Under the pieces are notes generated by a model. The model saw only the letters and a program-made list of their open reading frames with translations, did not search any database and was not told the DNA's origin. The translations under genes were made by a program, and so were the position numbers. Shown here piece after piece: positions 34,586-44,272 of a DNA stretch of 64,000 nucleotides (positions are counted from its first letter, which is position 1; every line of letters starts with the position of its first letter). The DNA is from Paraburkholderia solitsugae (GTDB lineage: Bacteria; Pseudomonadota; Gammaproteobacteria; Burkholderiales; Burkholderiaceae), in assembly GCF_013177695.1 (NCBI RefSeq), contig NZ_WOEY01000166.1, positions 1 to 64,000 on the forward strand, written 5' to 3'.

Positions 34586-34748
34586 TCGACTACGGAAATT
34601 CGTCGTCGACCCGGGAGCGGCCAGAAACCGTCGTTTGCGAGTGGCAGCATTCAGGTTGCCGAACTATTGATGGACGCTGTCTTAATCCCATGATAAATAC
34701 CGGTACGAGGCAATACCGCGCTTCGCATATTCTTCAAAGGAGAAAGTC

Positions 34749-35177
34749 GTGACCAAGATGATTTTTGTGAATTTTCCTGTCGCAAACCTCGCGGCATCGA
34801 GACGTTTCTACGAGGCGCTGGGCTTCACGAACAACGCGCTATTTAGCGACGACACGTCTGCCTGCATGGTGTGGAGCGAGTCGATAAACGTTATGCTGAT
34901 GACCCATGCCAAGTGGAGCACGTTCACGGCTCGTCCCATTCCGCCCAGCACCTCAAGCGAGGTGATGCTCGCTGTCTCCTGCGACAGTCGCGAGGCGGTC
35001 GACGCGATGAATACGGCCGCAGCGGCTAACGGCGGGACGGCCGATATCAACCCGATGCAAGACCTTGGCTTTATGTACAACCGAAACGTGGCCGATCCCG
35101 ACGGCCACATCTGGGAAGCGGTCTGGATGAATCCGACGGCCATGGGTGCCGGTGAGCACAAAGCGACGGGAGAGTGA
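34749..35177 (+). CDS. VOC-family (glyoxalase/bleomycin resistance-like) protein
   Basis: A 142-residue vicinal-oxygen-chelate protein starting MTKMIFVNFPVANLAASRRFYEALGF and ending DPDGHIWEAVWMNP, the two hallmark strands; the Glu of HIWEAVW is the usual metal ligand. Start is GTG after a clear AAAGGAGA. The substrate is unknown. Confidence 0.9.
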   Translation: MTKMIFVNFPVANLAASRRFYEALGFTNNALFSDDTSACMVWSESINVMLMTHAKWSTFTARPIPPSTSSEVMLAVSCDSREAVDAMNTAAAANGGTADINPMQDLGFMYNRNVADPDGHIWEAVWMNPTAMGAGEHKATGE

Positions 35178-35613
35178 CCGGCGCCTTGTCTTTGAAGGTG
35201 GGTGGTCCAGCGTCAGAGAGACAAGTCCGTTCGTAAGCGACTTCTTTCTTGCGCTGAAACCAACGAGCCGAGCGACCGCTTCACGCCCTGAGTCGGGCAG
35301 TCGCCGGCCAGTTAGGGCCCTTCGACATAAGCACCTGGATCGTTCAATCTGCGTCAACGGGCGATGCGGTCCCCGTCCATGACATGCTGCCGCGAATAGC
35401 ACACAATGATTGAACCCACGGGGGCCTGCACCGCAGGTGTGAAGGTGCGCGTCACTCGCCAGCGTATGGTCGGAAAAATCGCCCGACACAGTGGCGCGGA
35501 CATAGCAACCGGAGTAACGTCCGGCCGCCCGTGGCATTCCACTCTCGACAAATGGGAACCGAGCGGCCATTTCTCGCGGCGGACGGGGGCTCCTGGGCAG
35601 GTTTTCGGCGTGA
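35178..35613. other. Intergenic region, no recognised gene
   Basis: A 436-bp gap between convergent genes. Open frames on both strands lack starts with ribosome-binding sites and recognisable motifs. Confidence 0.5.
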
Positions 35614-36507
35614 CTATTTTGTGGGGGCTGTGTGACCTTCGAACGCGGAAACAATGCCGTCAATCATCGCTGCGATGCGCGCGGTATGCCGAAGGTCTTG
35701 ATGCGTGACGAGCCAGATTTCGTAGACTGCCCCACGTGCGGGTTCCGGCCATACCTGCACGAGGCCGTCGTGTTCAGCCAGATGTATCGGAAGCTCACCG
35801 ATGCCGAGGCCGGCCTTTACCGCGGTACGCAGCATGAGGCTGGAATTGAAGGTCGAAACGATGCGCCCCGCATGTGTCGGTTCGCCAGCCAGAGTCGGTG
35901 ATGTGGGTGATCGACTACCGGTCCAGTTTCCCTGATAGACGACAAGATCGTGACCCTCGAATGCGGAGCCAGGGGCGGGCTTGCCGTGCTGCTCAAGATA
36001 TGCCGCCGATGCAAAGAGCGCCATGGGCCAGCGAGCCAGGCGCCGCGCGATCAGATCGGGATTGTCCGGCCTGACTGACCGGACCGCGATATCCGCTTCA
36101 CGCTTTGCCAGATTGAGCATGCGCGTCGACGTGTCCAGCAGGACGCGCACTTCGGGATGCGCAGCATGCAGGCGTTCGATGGCGGGAAGCAGGAAGTCGA
36201 GCGCGATCGAGTCCGTGCTGGTGACTCTGACGTCGCCCGCCAGCCGTGTATCCGTGCCTTGAGTTTGTCTGACGAGTTCATGTGCGGAGTGTTCCATTTT
36301 CTCCGCTGATCTCAGCGCGGTTTCGCCTGCGGCAGTCAACGCGTAACCCTCAGAGGTGCGCAGGAAGAGCGTTGCACGTAGGGCGTGCTCGAGTGCCGCA
36401 ATCCGTCTGCCGACCGTCGCCTGATCGAGGTTGAGCGTCCTGGCCGCTCCACGGAGCGTTTTTTCGCGCTCCACCGCGAGAAACACTCGCGCGTCATCCC
36501 AGTTCAT
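35614..36507 (-). CDS. LysR-family transcriptional regulator
   Basis: A 297-residue LysR regulator starting MNWDDARVFLAVEREKTLRGAARTLNLDQATVGRRIAALE. The ATG at 36507 has AAGGGGG eight bases upstream. The effector domain begins at DVRVTSTDSIALDFLLP. It diverges from an MDR-type oxidoreductase gene with a perfect palindrome between them. Confidence 0.92.
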   Translation of the reverse strand: MNWDDARVFLAVEREKTLRGAARTLNLDQATVGRRIAALEHALRATLFLRTSEGYALTAAGETALRSAEKMEHSAHELVRQTQGTDTRLAGDVRVTSTDSIALDFLLPAIERLHAAHPEVRVLLDTSTRMLNLAKREADIAVRSVRPDNPDLIARRLARWPMALFASAAYLEQHGKPAPGSAFEGHDLVVYQGNWTGSRSPTSPTLAGEPTHAGRIVSTFNSSLMLRTAVKAGLGIGELPIHLAEHDGLVQVWPEPARGAVYEIWLVTHQDLRHTARIAAMIDGIVSAFEGHTAPTK

Positions 36508-36521
36508 CGTTCTGTCCCCCT

Positions 36522-36539
36522 TGATGCAAATTTGCATCA
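36522..36539. promoter_or_regulatory. Perfect 18-bp palindromic operator
   Basis: TGATGCAAATTTGCATCA, a perfect palindrome, 15 bases upstream of the LysR start. It fits the T-N11-A core of LysR sites and probably serves both the regulator and the divergent oxidoreductase. Confidence 0.7.
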
Positions 36540-36659
36540 GACCACGTGAATAATGCCGCGCGGATTCATCAATGTCGACTCCTATACTTAGCGCAAGAGT
36601 TCCTCGTTCAGTGATCCGACCGGATCAATCGAGCCTCATCAATAGAAGGAGTGGTATCC

Positions 36660-37691
36660 ATGTCTGCTTCAACTTATCGTGTGCCGTCGTCCATGATGGC
36701 CATTGAGATCAAACAGCCAGGCGGTCCTGAGGTTCTGGTGCCGACTACGCGTCCGGTGCCGATGCCGGCCGCCGACCAGGTTCTGATCCGCATCCACGCG
36801 GCTGCCGTGAACGGCCCAGACGTTTTCCAGCGCAAGGGACTGTATGATCCGCCCCCCGGCGCTTCGGACATCCCTGGTCTGGAAGTGGCAGGTCGAGTGG
36901 TTGCCGTTGGCTCCGACGTGTCCCAATTCCGGATCGGCGAACTGGTGTGTGCGTTGATTCCCGGCGGTGGCTACGCAGAATATGCAGTCGCGCACGCCTG
37001 CAACACGATGCATATTCCCAAAGGCCTGACGTTGGTGGAAGCGGGGGCCATGCCCGAAACGTTTATGACGGTATGGCTGAACCTGTTCCAGCGCGGCAAG
37101 CTGGTTGCCGGCGAATCGGTATTGATCCATGGCGGCGCGTCAGGCATCGGGACCACGGCGACCATGCTGGCGAAGGCATTCGGCGCTGCGAAAATCATCA
37201 CGACAGTTGGCTCGCAGGCGCATCGGGAGGACAGCCTGGCGCTAGGCGCAGACCTCGCGATTGACTACCGCGAGGAAGATTTCGTCGCCGAAACGAAGCG
37301 GTTTACCGATGGAAGAGGCGTCGACGTGATTCTCGACATCATTGCCGGCGACTACGTGGCTAGAAACTATGAGGCCGCAGCCATGGACGGACGGATCCTC
37401 CAGGTGGGCGTGATCAAGGGGCCGGCGAAGGATCTCAACATCTTGCCGATGCTGACGAAACGTCTAACGCATATGGGCTCAACATTGCGTTCGCGCACAT
37501 CCGCGGACAAGGCGGCCATCGTCAATGAACTCGAGCGGCAGGTCTGGCCGCACATCGAGAGCGGCAAGATCAAACCGGTTGTCTACAAGACCTTTGCGCT
37601 TGCCGACGCTCGCGGCGCTCACGAGCTGATCGATTCCGGCACACACTTTGGAAAGATTGTCCTTACGACAGGTGCCGATCTCATTGGCTGA
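36660..37691 (+). CDS. Zinc-independent MDR, NAD(P)H-quinone oxidoreductase-like
   Basis: A 343-residue medium-chain dehydrogenase/reductase of the quinone oxidoreductase (PIG3-like) group. It has an N-terminal GroES-like domain (VNGPDVFQRKGLYDPPPGASDIPGLEVAGRVVAVG) and a Rossmann domain with ESVLIHGGASGIGTTATMLAKAFGA. The zinc-binding Cys/His set is absent. The ATG at 36660 has AAGGAG nine bases upstream; a GTG at 36651 overlaps that site. It probably reduces quinones or enones with NADPH and is controlled by the divergent LysR. Confidence 0.92.
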   Translation: MSASTYRVPSSMMAIEIKQPGGPEVLVPTTRPVPMPAADQVLIRIHAAAVNGPDVFQRKGLYDPPPGASDIPGLEVAGRVVAVGSDVSQFRIGELVCALIPGGGYAEYAVAHACNTMHIPKGLTLVEAGAMPETFMTVWLNLFQRGKLVAGESVLIHGGASGIGTTATMLAKAFGAAKIITTVGSQAHREDSLALGADLAIDYREEDFVAETKRFTDGRGVDVILDIIAGDYVARNYEAAAMDGRILQVGVIKGPAKDLNILPMLTKRLTHMGSTLRSRTSADKAAIVNELERQVWPHIESGKIKPVVYKTFALADARGAHELIDSGTHFGKIVLTTGADLIG

Positions 37692-38176
37692 AGCCTGGCT
37701 TGCCGCCAACGCGCAGGTGGCAAGCCTCCTTCCGGTTTCGTGATGGACGTCAAGAAAAAGCGTTACGTTCAAATATCACGGACTGTCTCACGATCTGCTC
37801 GACGCCCCCCGACGCGCACGTGTCCGATGTTTGCCGAACAGACTCGTCTGCCCACGGTGGCCAACACTCCTCATCACATTCGTTCGACTGTCCGTCCGAT
37901 GGCGGGGGCACGGCGGCTAGGTGCGGTCGTTCGAAGTCGCTGCCTGGATCGTCGATGAAAGGCCCCGAATGACTACAAGGCCTCCGCCATGTTGTGGTCC
38001 GCTTAGCGCGAAAGAGCAATGCGCTTGACGTGCTCTGTGCTTTTAATCACTATCTTCCCCCAATGCTCTAATTGATCAGCGGGCAATATCGACGACGGCT
38101 GAAAGGTGTTTTGAAGCGCCGGGATGTTGCAGCATTGAGAGTTTCGGCGGCCGGCTATGTAACTGGGACGGATTGG
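37692..38176. other. Intergenic region with a terminator near its start
   Basis: Apart from the hairpin at 37698-37725 no gene or element was recognised. Open frames on both strands have no family resemblance. The promoter of the acetyltransferase gene should lie in the last 150 bp. Confidence 0.5.
37698..37725 (+). terminator. Hairpin after the MDR gene
   Basis: GCTTGCCGCC pairs with GGTGGCAAGC (one G-U pair) over an 8-base loop, six bases after the stop codon, followed by a mixed T/C stretch. A plausible intrinsic terminator with a weak T-run. Confidence 0.5.
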
Positions 38177-38890
38177 ATGGAAATATCGACAATGCAAATG
38201 CCTAAACCCCTGGCCGCTCATCGGGTTGATCCTCTGATCGTCGAAGCGTGGGTAACGGGCTGGGCGCTATCGCGAAGAACGGCCGCCCCGACGCTCTTAT
38301 CAATTGGTTTTCGGGTCGACGTCGGATTACCTCAACAAAACGCACGCTATGTGCTGCCGGAATTCGAACCGGAAGTCGTCACAGAGCTGACTTCCCGTAT
38401 CGATGCCCCATGGACTTTCATCAAGGTTTGCGCCGAGCCGCGGACCGTGGCAGAAGTCCTTCCGAAGACCTGGACCGTGCAAGCGCCTGTGTTCATGATG
38501 ACGGCAGCGTTGGCCGACAATGAACGTTCGCAAGGCGAGCGCATCCTTCCGAAAGGGTATGCCGCACGCGTATTTGACGAGGGGCCAATTATCCGGGTAC
38601 AAGTCAAGGATGCTGCGGGTGATATAGCCGCGAGCGGTCAGTGCGCTCTATTCGGAGAGTCGTGCATATTTGACCAGATCATCACGCATGAATCACACCG
38701 CAGACGTGGCCTGGGAAGCGCAATCATGAAGTTATTGAGCGGCGAGGCTGTTGCGCGAGGAAAGAAGCAAGGCGTTTTGGTGGCGACGGCCGACGGCCTT
38801 GCGCTGTACAGTTCCATGGGATGGACTGTCCATTCGCCCGTCACCTCTGCCGTGATCATTCCCGCTGAGGAGAGCGCAGCCGGGCAATAG
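38177..38890 (+). CDS. GNAT-family N-acetyltransferase
   Basis: A 237-residue protein whose C-terminal third is a GNAT domain: CIFDQIITHESHRRRGLGSAIMKLLSGEAVARGKKQGVLVATADGLALYSSMGW, with the RRRGLG acetyl-CoA loop. The N-terminal part has no recognised domain but keeps a regular fold pattern. ATG codons at 38177 and 38192 are both possible. The substrate is unknown. Confidence 0.83.
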   Translation: MEISTMQMPKPLAAHRVDPLIVEAWVTGWALSRRTAAPTLLSIGFRVDVGLPQQNARYVLPEFEPEVVTELTSRIDAPWTFIKVCAEPRTVAEVLPKTWTVQAPVFMMTAALADNERSQGERILPKGYAARVFDEGPIIRVQVKDAAGDIAASGQCALFGESCIFDQIITHESHRRRGLGSAIMKLLSGEAVARGKKQGVLVATADGLALYSSMGWTVHSPVTSAVIIPAEESAAGQ

Positions 38891-39035
38891 CTCTCCGGTA
38901 GCGGCCGTGAAATCTTCCACGCTCCGGGTAATGCCAGGTCATGCAGCCTGTCGCTGCTCCCGGCCGCCGCACCTGCATCCGCACCCGACCCACCGAACCG
39001 TGGACATAAGCAACGGCTAAGAAACGGAGACACGC

Positions 39036-39929
39036 ATGAAAGTAGGATTCATCGGCCTCGGCGTGATGGGGCAGCCCATGGCGCTTAACCTCGCGCGCGC
39101 GGGCACCCCATTGGTGGTGTGGAATCGCACCTCGGAACGTTGCACCGCGTTGCGCGACGCTGGCGCGCAGGTCGCGGACAGCGTCGGCGACGTCTTCCAG
39201 CAGGCCCGCATCGTCATCCTGATGATGGCAACTGATACAGCGCTCGACGCGGTGCTTGGCCGCCACACCGCGGATTTCGCGGCGAACGTCGCACAGCATA
39301 CGATCGTGCACATGGGGACGACGTCGGCCGACTACTCACGTGGCCTCGAAGCCGACATCCGCGCGGCGGGAGGACAGTACGTCGAGGCGCCCGTCTCGGG
39401 CTCACGCAAGCCGGCCGAAGCGGGGCAACTGGTGGCGATGTTGGCGGGCGAGCCGACCGCCGTCGAAGAAGTGTGTCCGCTCCTTAAACCGATGTGCCAT
39501 GAAACGGTGATCTGCGGAGCGGTGCCCACGGGGCTTCTGATGAAGCTGTCGGTCAATACGTTCCTGATTCCGATGGTGACCGCGCTTGCCGAGGCATCAC
39601 ATCTCGCGCGGCGCTACGGACTCGACATGAAGCAATTCCAGGCCGTGCTCGACGCGGGTCCGATGGCGAGCAACGTATCGCGCGTGAAGGTCGACAAGCT
39701 CGTGAATGAGGATTTCACGGTGCAGGCCTCGATCCTCGACGTGCTGAAGAACAACCGGCTCGCGGTCGAAGCGGCGCGCAATGCGAATCTCGCGTCGCCG
39801 CTGCTGGATGTGTGCTTTGATCTGTACACCGAAACCGTCGGGTTGGGTCACGGTCAAGCCGATATGGCGGCCGTCGTGCACGCGATCGAAGCGCGCACCG
39901 AGGCGAGGGGAAATGGCTCGCGCAGTTGA
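39036..39929 (+). CDS. 3-hydroxyisobutyrate dehydrogenase-family NAD(P)-dependent oxidoreductase
   Basis: A 297-residue beta-hydroxyacid dehydrogenase. It starts with the Rossmann motif MKVGFIGLGVMGQPMALNLARAG and contains the substrate motif APVSGSRKPAEAGQL and the catalytic-Lys region LLMKLSVNTFLIPM. Family members oxidise 3-hydroxyisobutyrate, tartronate or related acids; the exact substrate is unclear. It converges on the ModA-like gene. Confidence 0.92.
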   Translation: MKVGFIGLGVMGQPMALNLARAGTPLVVWNRTSERCTALRDAGAQVADSVGDVFQQARIVILMMATDTALDAVLGRHTADFAANVAQHTIVHMGTTSADYSRGLEADIRAAGGQYVEAPVSGSRKPAEAGQLVAMLAGEPTAVEEVCPLLKPMCHETVICGAVPTGLLMKLSVNTFLIPMVTALAEASHLARRYGLDMKQFQAVLDAGPMASNVSRVKVDKLVNEDFTVQASILDVLKNNRLAVEAARNANLASPLLDVCFDLYTETVGLGHGQADMAAVVHAIEARTEARGNGSRS

Positions 39930-40079
39930 TCAACGGCGGGGGGCGCACTGATGCGAACTAGCGGGCTCACGCTTCAGGAGATGCGAGAGCCGTTGGATCC
40001 GCGAACTGGCAAGCCGGCATCAGTGATCTTTCGCGCGCATGTGCGAGGTTAGTTAAGGGGCGCGACGTAGATGGCGATG

Positions 40080-40904
40080 TTACTGGCGCGCGACCGGCGT
40101 GAACCCGTAACGTGTGAGGACGTCCTGCGCCTCCGGGCTCATCAGGTACAAGGCAAGCCGGTAAGCGGCGTTTTGCGTGGCAGCGTTCTGCGGCAACTCC
40201 AGGACTGTCATCCCATAGTCTGCGGAGATGCTGAGGTTGGCCGGGAGTTCGACCTGCACAAGAGTCGAATCGGGCTTTGTTTCGTGAGAGCTGCAATAGC
40301 CGATGAAGACATCGACACGCCGGGTCGCCATAAAGTACTTCACCGGACTCTGACCAGCCGGAACCTGAGGCGCTACTGGGCCACCCACCAGCTGCTGTGC
40401 TTTCGCTTCGAGAATCTGCTTCGCTCCGGGGCGGACTGAGTCAGCCTTCGCGAACAACGCCCATGCATAGTCACCGCCCGGGTCTGCCTTCGGTGTTGAA
40501 GTGCCGATCTTTATAGTCGGATCAAGCAGTTTGTCGAGCAGATTATCCGTTGTGAGGCCGACGTCCGGGCGAGCCTGAACACAAACCCGATTCCTCGCAA
40601 AGACAACGGTAGGTGCAGCCTTTCCTTCTGCCGTCAGGCGCTGCGGATGCGCCATATTTGCGGAAACGAAAATATCCGCCTTGGCGGAATTCTCGATCTT
40701 GTTCAATAGAAGACCTGCTGGCCCTGTAACGAGATCAATCTTCTGGCCCGACTCCGCCGTGTATTGATGCGTGATAGTGGCGAGTGCGCCGCCCATGCTT
40801 CCAGCAGCATAGATCGTGACAACCGGTGAGGCGGGCGCTTGCTGCGCCCACGCGATGCCCATGGTGCTACCGAGCGCGACAGCAAGGAGAGTGCGAAAAA
40901 ACAT
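40080..40904 (-). CDS. ModA-like periplasmic molybdate-type binding protein
   Basis: A 274-residue exported protein with a signal peptide ending GIAWAQQ and a substrate-binding fold of the molybdate/tungstate (ModA) type: TIYAAGSMGGALATITHQYTAESGQKIDLVTGPAGLLLNKIENSAKADIFVSANMAHPQRL, then KIGTSTPKADPGGDYAWALF. It starts 15 bases after the stop of a broken TonB-dependent receptor, and a ModE-type operator lies before that receptor. No permease or ATPase genes follow, so it would need a transporter encoded elsewhere. Confidence 0.87.
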   Translation of the reverse strand: MFFRTLLAVALGSTMGIAWAQQAPASPVVTIYAAGSMGGALATITHQYTAESGQKIDLVTGPAGLLLNKIENSAKADIFVSANMAHPQRLTAEGKAAPTVVFARNRVCVQARPDVGLTTDNLLDKLLDPTIKIGTSTPKADPGGDYAWALFAKADSVRPGAKQILEAKAQQLVGGPVAPQVPAGQSPVKYFMATRRVDVFIGYCSSHETKPDSTLVQVELPANLSISADYGMTVLELPQNAATQNAAYRLALYLMSPEAQDVLTRYGFTPVARQ

Positions 40905-40918
40905 ATGTCAGTCCTTGT

Positions 40919-43044
40919 TCAGAGATTGATTTGTAGCGAAGCGCGGACGGTGCGAGGAGCGCCAAGCGTGCCTGTACCATTGTCGGAGCCGGTGTAGCCA
41001 TTTTGTCCACTTGGCGTGATGTTGGCCCAGTACTAGCGGTTGGTGATGTTGTCGACGGCAATGCGCAGTGTCACTGATTTACCGGCAATTTTCGTTCTGT
41101 AGCGCGCACCGGGATCGAAGACGGTATAGCCGTCGACATAGTCTGTGTTCGTATAGTTGCCGGGTCGACGGCTTGCGTAGTTCATGTTGACGTTGTACCC
41201 GAGACCGGCGACCGCCGGCACGGAGTAGTCAAGCAGAGCATCGAATACGACGCGCGACAGCGCGAGGATCTGCTTACCACTGGTAGACGCCGAGCCCGTG
41301 TCGAACAGACGGGGATCGAGTAGCGAGATCCCCGTGAAGATGTTGAGATCTCGTGTAACCGCGCCTGTCGCAGTCAGTTCAAGTCCGCGATTAACTTGTT
41401 GACCTTGTTCAGCAAAAACGTTGTTTGCGCCTACATATGCGTACGGTCGCTCGATGCGGTAAAGGGCGGCGCCGAGCGTAACCTGGCTCACATAGACTTT
41501 GTAGCCCAGTTCCCATTCTTCGCTTCGGTACGGAGCGAGGCTATCTCCCGCATTGGCTGATCCCGCTGGAGCAATGTCCCCCTGTTGAAGACTGTCAGCG
41601 TACGTCAGATACGCCGTCATATTATCTTGCGGCTTAAACATCAGACTGGCTGTCGGGCTGACGCCGTCCGCGTTGTACTTGCTGTCGTCGCGCCTTGCTT
41701 GCTGTAGTTCTCAGTGTGTATCCAGCTCTGGCTTGCGGCCAGCAGCGTTGACCAGTATCGGCCGAATCCAATCCTGTCCCCGACGCTAATCGACTGCTGG
41801 ACCGTGTTGGAGGACAGATATCGATTTGAAAAATCGGGCAGCGGAGGTTTCGCAAAAGACAGCGGGTCGTTGATGCTCGCACTGCCGAGCGTAATCGCGC
41901 CTGTTTGATACGGCGTATACCGATTCCAGTAGAAACCCGTGGTTGACACGAAGACGTCGTGTGACAGGCCTGCAAGCTCGGTGTGGCCATTCAGCGCGAT
42001 GGTGTTGCTAACGATCGTATCCAGGCTGTACGTGGTCGTCGCGGTGGTCGTCGTATAGGCGCCGGTCTTGCTGGTGATGGTGTTGGTCGGCACGGTCGAC
42101 GCACGGTCGTTCGTCTCTCTCAACACGCCAGCGCTTAGGTGCCAATCCTTGTTGAAGTCGTGCTTCAAGGTGGCGCTGAACATGTTGGTGACGTTGTCAT
42201 CACCCGCCCACGATTGGCCGTAGCCCGGATGTGTAGGGTCCGGCGCACTGGGAAAGGGCACGTTGCGCGCCAAAGCAAACGTTCCTGGGAAGCCAGTCGA
42301 CAGGTAGTGGTACGTGCTGAAATTGGTCTCAAGCGTTGTGTCCGGGGTGAAACGAACGTCGAACGCAAGGCTTGCCAATTCTCTGCGCAGGCGACTGCCC
42401 TCCACATATCCCTCACCGTTCTGGTTGAGCAAATTCAGCCGATACCCGAAGCGGTCGTCGTTGCCGAAGTGTCCTCCGAGGTCCAGATGTTCAGTCAAGG
42501 ACTGACGTGACTCGTAGCCGAACGTGAACTCGCGTAACGGCTCGGCGGTAGGCCGTTTGAGCACGTAGTTGAACGTGCCGGCAGGACTGGCGGGCCCGTA
42601 CAGGGCACCGGCCAGGCCATTTAGAACCTCAATCTGCTCGAATTGCTCGATTGGATAGTCTGTTGTCGCGGCGATATTCAGGCCATCAATCCGCGTGTTC
42701 TGGACGACCCCGGCTTGCATCCCTCGAGTCTGAGGGCGGATGTTTTCGCCCTGAACCGTCGGGACGAAGCGAAACGCTTCCCGCACGCTCTGGAGTTGCT
42801 GATTCTCCGCGAGCGATGAGGGGACGACGCTAATTGAGTACGGCGTATCAAGAAGCTCCTTCTCGCCTAACGGTCCAACTTTCGTTCGGTCGATCTGATA
42901 AGACGGGTATTGAGTGGGCGATATCCCAGTGATGACCACAGGTGTGAGTTGGATTCCGTCGTCCTGAGCATGGACTGAGAATGTCGCGCCCATCCCCGCT
43001 GATACGAGGGTGAGCGCCTGAAAGGCGTTGATTGAGCGAGTCAT
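40919..43044 (-). pseudogene. TonB-dependent outer-membrane receptor, frameshifted and with an internal stop
   Basis: Read leftward, the gene starts with a signal peptide (MTRSINAFQALTLVSAGMGA) and a plug domain (LLDTPYSISVVPSSLAENQQ, RIDGLNIAATTDYPIEQFEQ). The beta-barrel is intact to SWIHTENYSKQG near 41700. A frame change follows: the next correct segment, DDSKYNADGVSPTASLMFKP, is in another frame, as after a one-base deletion. A second lesion is a TAG at 41033-41035 just after AVDNITNR; the frame beyond it reads YWANITPSGQNGY to a final LQINL and stop. Both lesions break the gene relative to siderophore-type receptors. It is followed by the ModA-like gene. Confidence 0.85.
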
Positions 43045-43070
43045 GGAGCTTGAGGTTTCTACTTCTGTGT

Positions 43071-43094
43071 CGTTATATCCTAATATATATAACG
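43071..43094. promoter_or_regulatory. ModE-type operator
   Basis: CGTTATAT, 8 bases, ATATAACG: perfect 8-bp inverted arms with the spacing of the Escherichia coli modA operator bound by molybdate-ModE. It lies 27 bases before the receptor start. The adjacent ModA-like gene makes a molybdenum-responsive site likely. Confidence 0.75.
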
Positions 43095-43177
43095 CAGTGC
43101 GTGAACTCTCGACAAGCAGCAGCCTGTAATAGATGGAATTTGGCCAAAACTCCGCTCAGGAAGCCTTGCGACTGAAA

Positions 43178-44011
43178 TCAGGCCTTCAACGGCAGCCAGA
43201 TTTCGAGCCCGCCCATACCGCTGACCGGATCGAACTTTTCGTCATAGCGCTCGAAGTTCGGCGCATCGGCAGGCACATGTCCCGACGCCGGTAGCCATTG
43301 ATTCCAGATCGTGTTCACGGTGCGCCGGATCGTCGAGATATGCTCGCGGTGGCTGAAAATCGCATACCGCTGCGCGGGAATACGTACGCGGCTCAACTCG
43401 GCGGGCAGCGCCGAAAAGTCGCTGACTTCGACGCCGCACAGGTAGTCGAAATTGCCCGCATCATCCGCGTTGTAGCAAACGCCGTAAGCCACGCGGCCTA
43501 CTTGCCCCGGCACCTTGCCGTAGTAGGCGCCAAAGCGCTGCCATTGCGAGGGAATAGCGGTGCTGGTGTCGCAGGTATAGCGCTCGCTCAGACCCGCGAT
43601 GAGAAACGGTTTCCCGTCTTCGAAACGCGGCGGTTCGAGATGGGTGAGAAGAGTTTCGTCCATTTTGATCGGCTCCACGAGGGCAAGGTTGTCGAGGTGA
43701 CCACGTGCACGCAGCGCTTCGGGTGTGAGTCCGAACTGCTCGCGAAACGCACGCGTGAATGCTTCGTGAGAACCGTAACCGGCGTCGATGGCGACTGTCA
43801 GGATGTCGGGTGCGCCGTCGGCGAGGCGACGTGCCGCTTCGCTCAGGCGGCGTGCACGAACGTAACGCATCACCGACAGCCCGGTGGCCGCTTCGAAAGC
43901 ACGCGCCAGGTGAAAGCGCGACACGCATCCGCAATTAGCGATGTCGTCGAGCGTTAACTCGTGGGCAAAATGGCTTTCGATAAACCATAGTGCTTTTCCA
44001 ACCGGGTTCAT
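43178..44011 (-). CDS. AraC-family regulator with GyrI-like effector domain
   Basis: A 277-residue regulator with two N-terminal AraC helix-turn-helix motifs (ALWFIESHFAHELTLDDIANCGCVSRFHLARAFEAATG and AGYGSHEAFTRAFREQFGLTPEALR) and a C-terminal GyrI/SOUL-like small-molecule domain ending GGLEIWLPLKA. This layout is that of Rob/SoxS-like multidrug regulators. The ATG at 44011 follows GAGAG; one 12 bases upstream is also open. It lies downstream of an MFS exporter gene in the same orientation. Confidence 0.9.
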   Translation of the reverse strand: MNPVGKALWFIESHFAHELTLDDIANCGCVSRFHLARAFEAATGLSVMRYVRARRLSEAARRLADGAPDILTVAIDAGYGSHEAFTRAFREQFGLTPEALRARGHLDNLALVEPIKMDETLLTHLEPPRFEDGKPFLIAGLSERYTCDTSTAIPSQWQRFGAYYGKVPGQVGRVAYGVCYNADDAGNFDYLCGVEVSDFSALPAELSRVRIPAQRYAIFSHREHISTIRRTVNTIWNQWLPASGHVPADAPNFERYDEKFDPVSGMGGLEIWLPLKA

Positions 44012-44131
44012 ATCGGCTCTCATGTCTGCATGAAGCCAGCATAGCCAGGCGCGATGCGGCGCATTTGATCGCGCTTGCGGTTTTGCGATTGGTTTTTCGA
44101 TTAGCCCTGACCGGCCGTCATGGCAGCACGC

Positions 44132-44227
44132 TCAGGTAGGCGAAATGTCTTCAACCGGCCAACCGAAATACACCGTCACTTCGAAGTAATTGCGAATCAG
44201 CGTGGAAACGTCGGTGCTGGTGGTCAT
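44132..44227 (-). CDS. 31-residue small ORF after the MFS exporter
   Basis: A short ORF with a near-perfect ribosome-binding site (AAGGAG, nine bases before ATG). The product is MTTSTDVSTLIRNYFEVTVY followed by FGWPVEDISPT. It begins 46 bases after the MFS stop and ends about 120 bases before the AraC gene, all on one strand. It has no signal peptide and no known motif. It could be a genuine small protein, a truncated relic of a larger gene, or an exported peptide of the MFS pump. Confidence 0.55.
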   Translation of the reverse strand: MTTSTDVSTLIRNYFEVTVYFGWPVEDISPT

Positions 44228-44272
44228 GATGTAGCTCCTTCGTATGCTTGCTTCGTAGACGCCCCGCGCAGG

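Noticed and set aside
38003..38221. Minus-strand frame ending with an LEHWGKIVI segment that recalls the C-terminus of MDR enzymes
   Set aside because: The similarity covers too few residues and the rest of the frame is unlike any dehydrogenase; not enough to call a relic.
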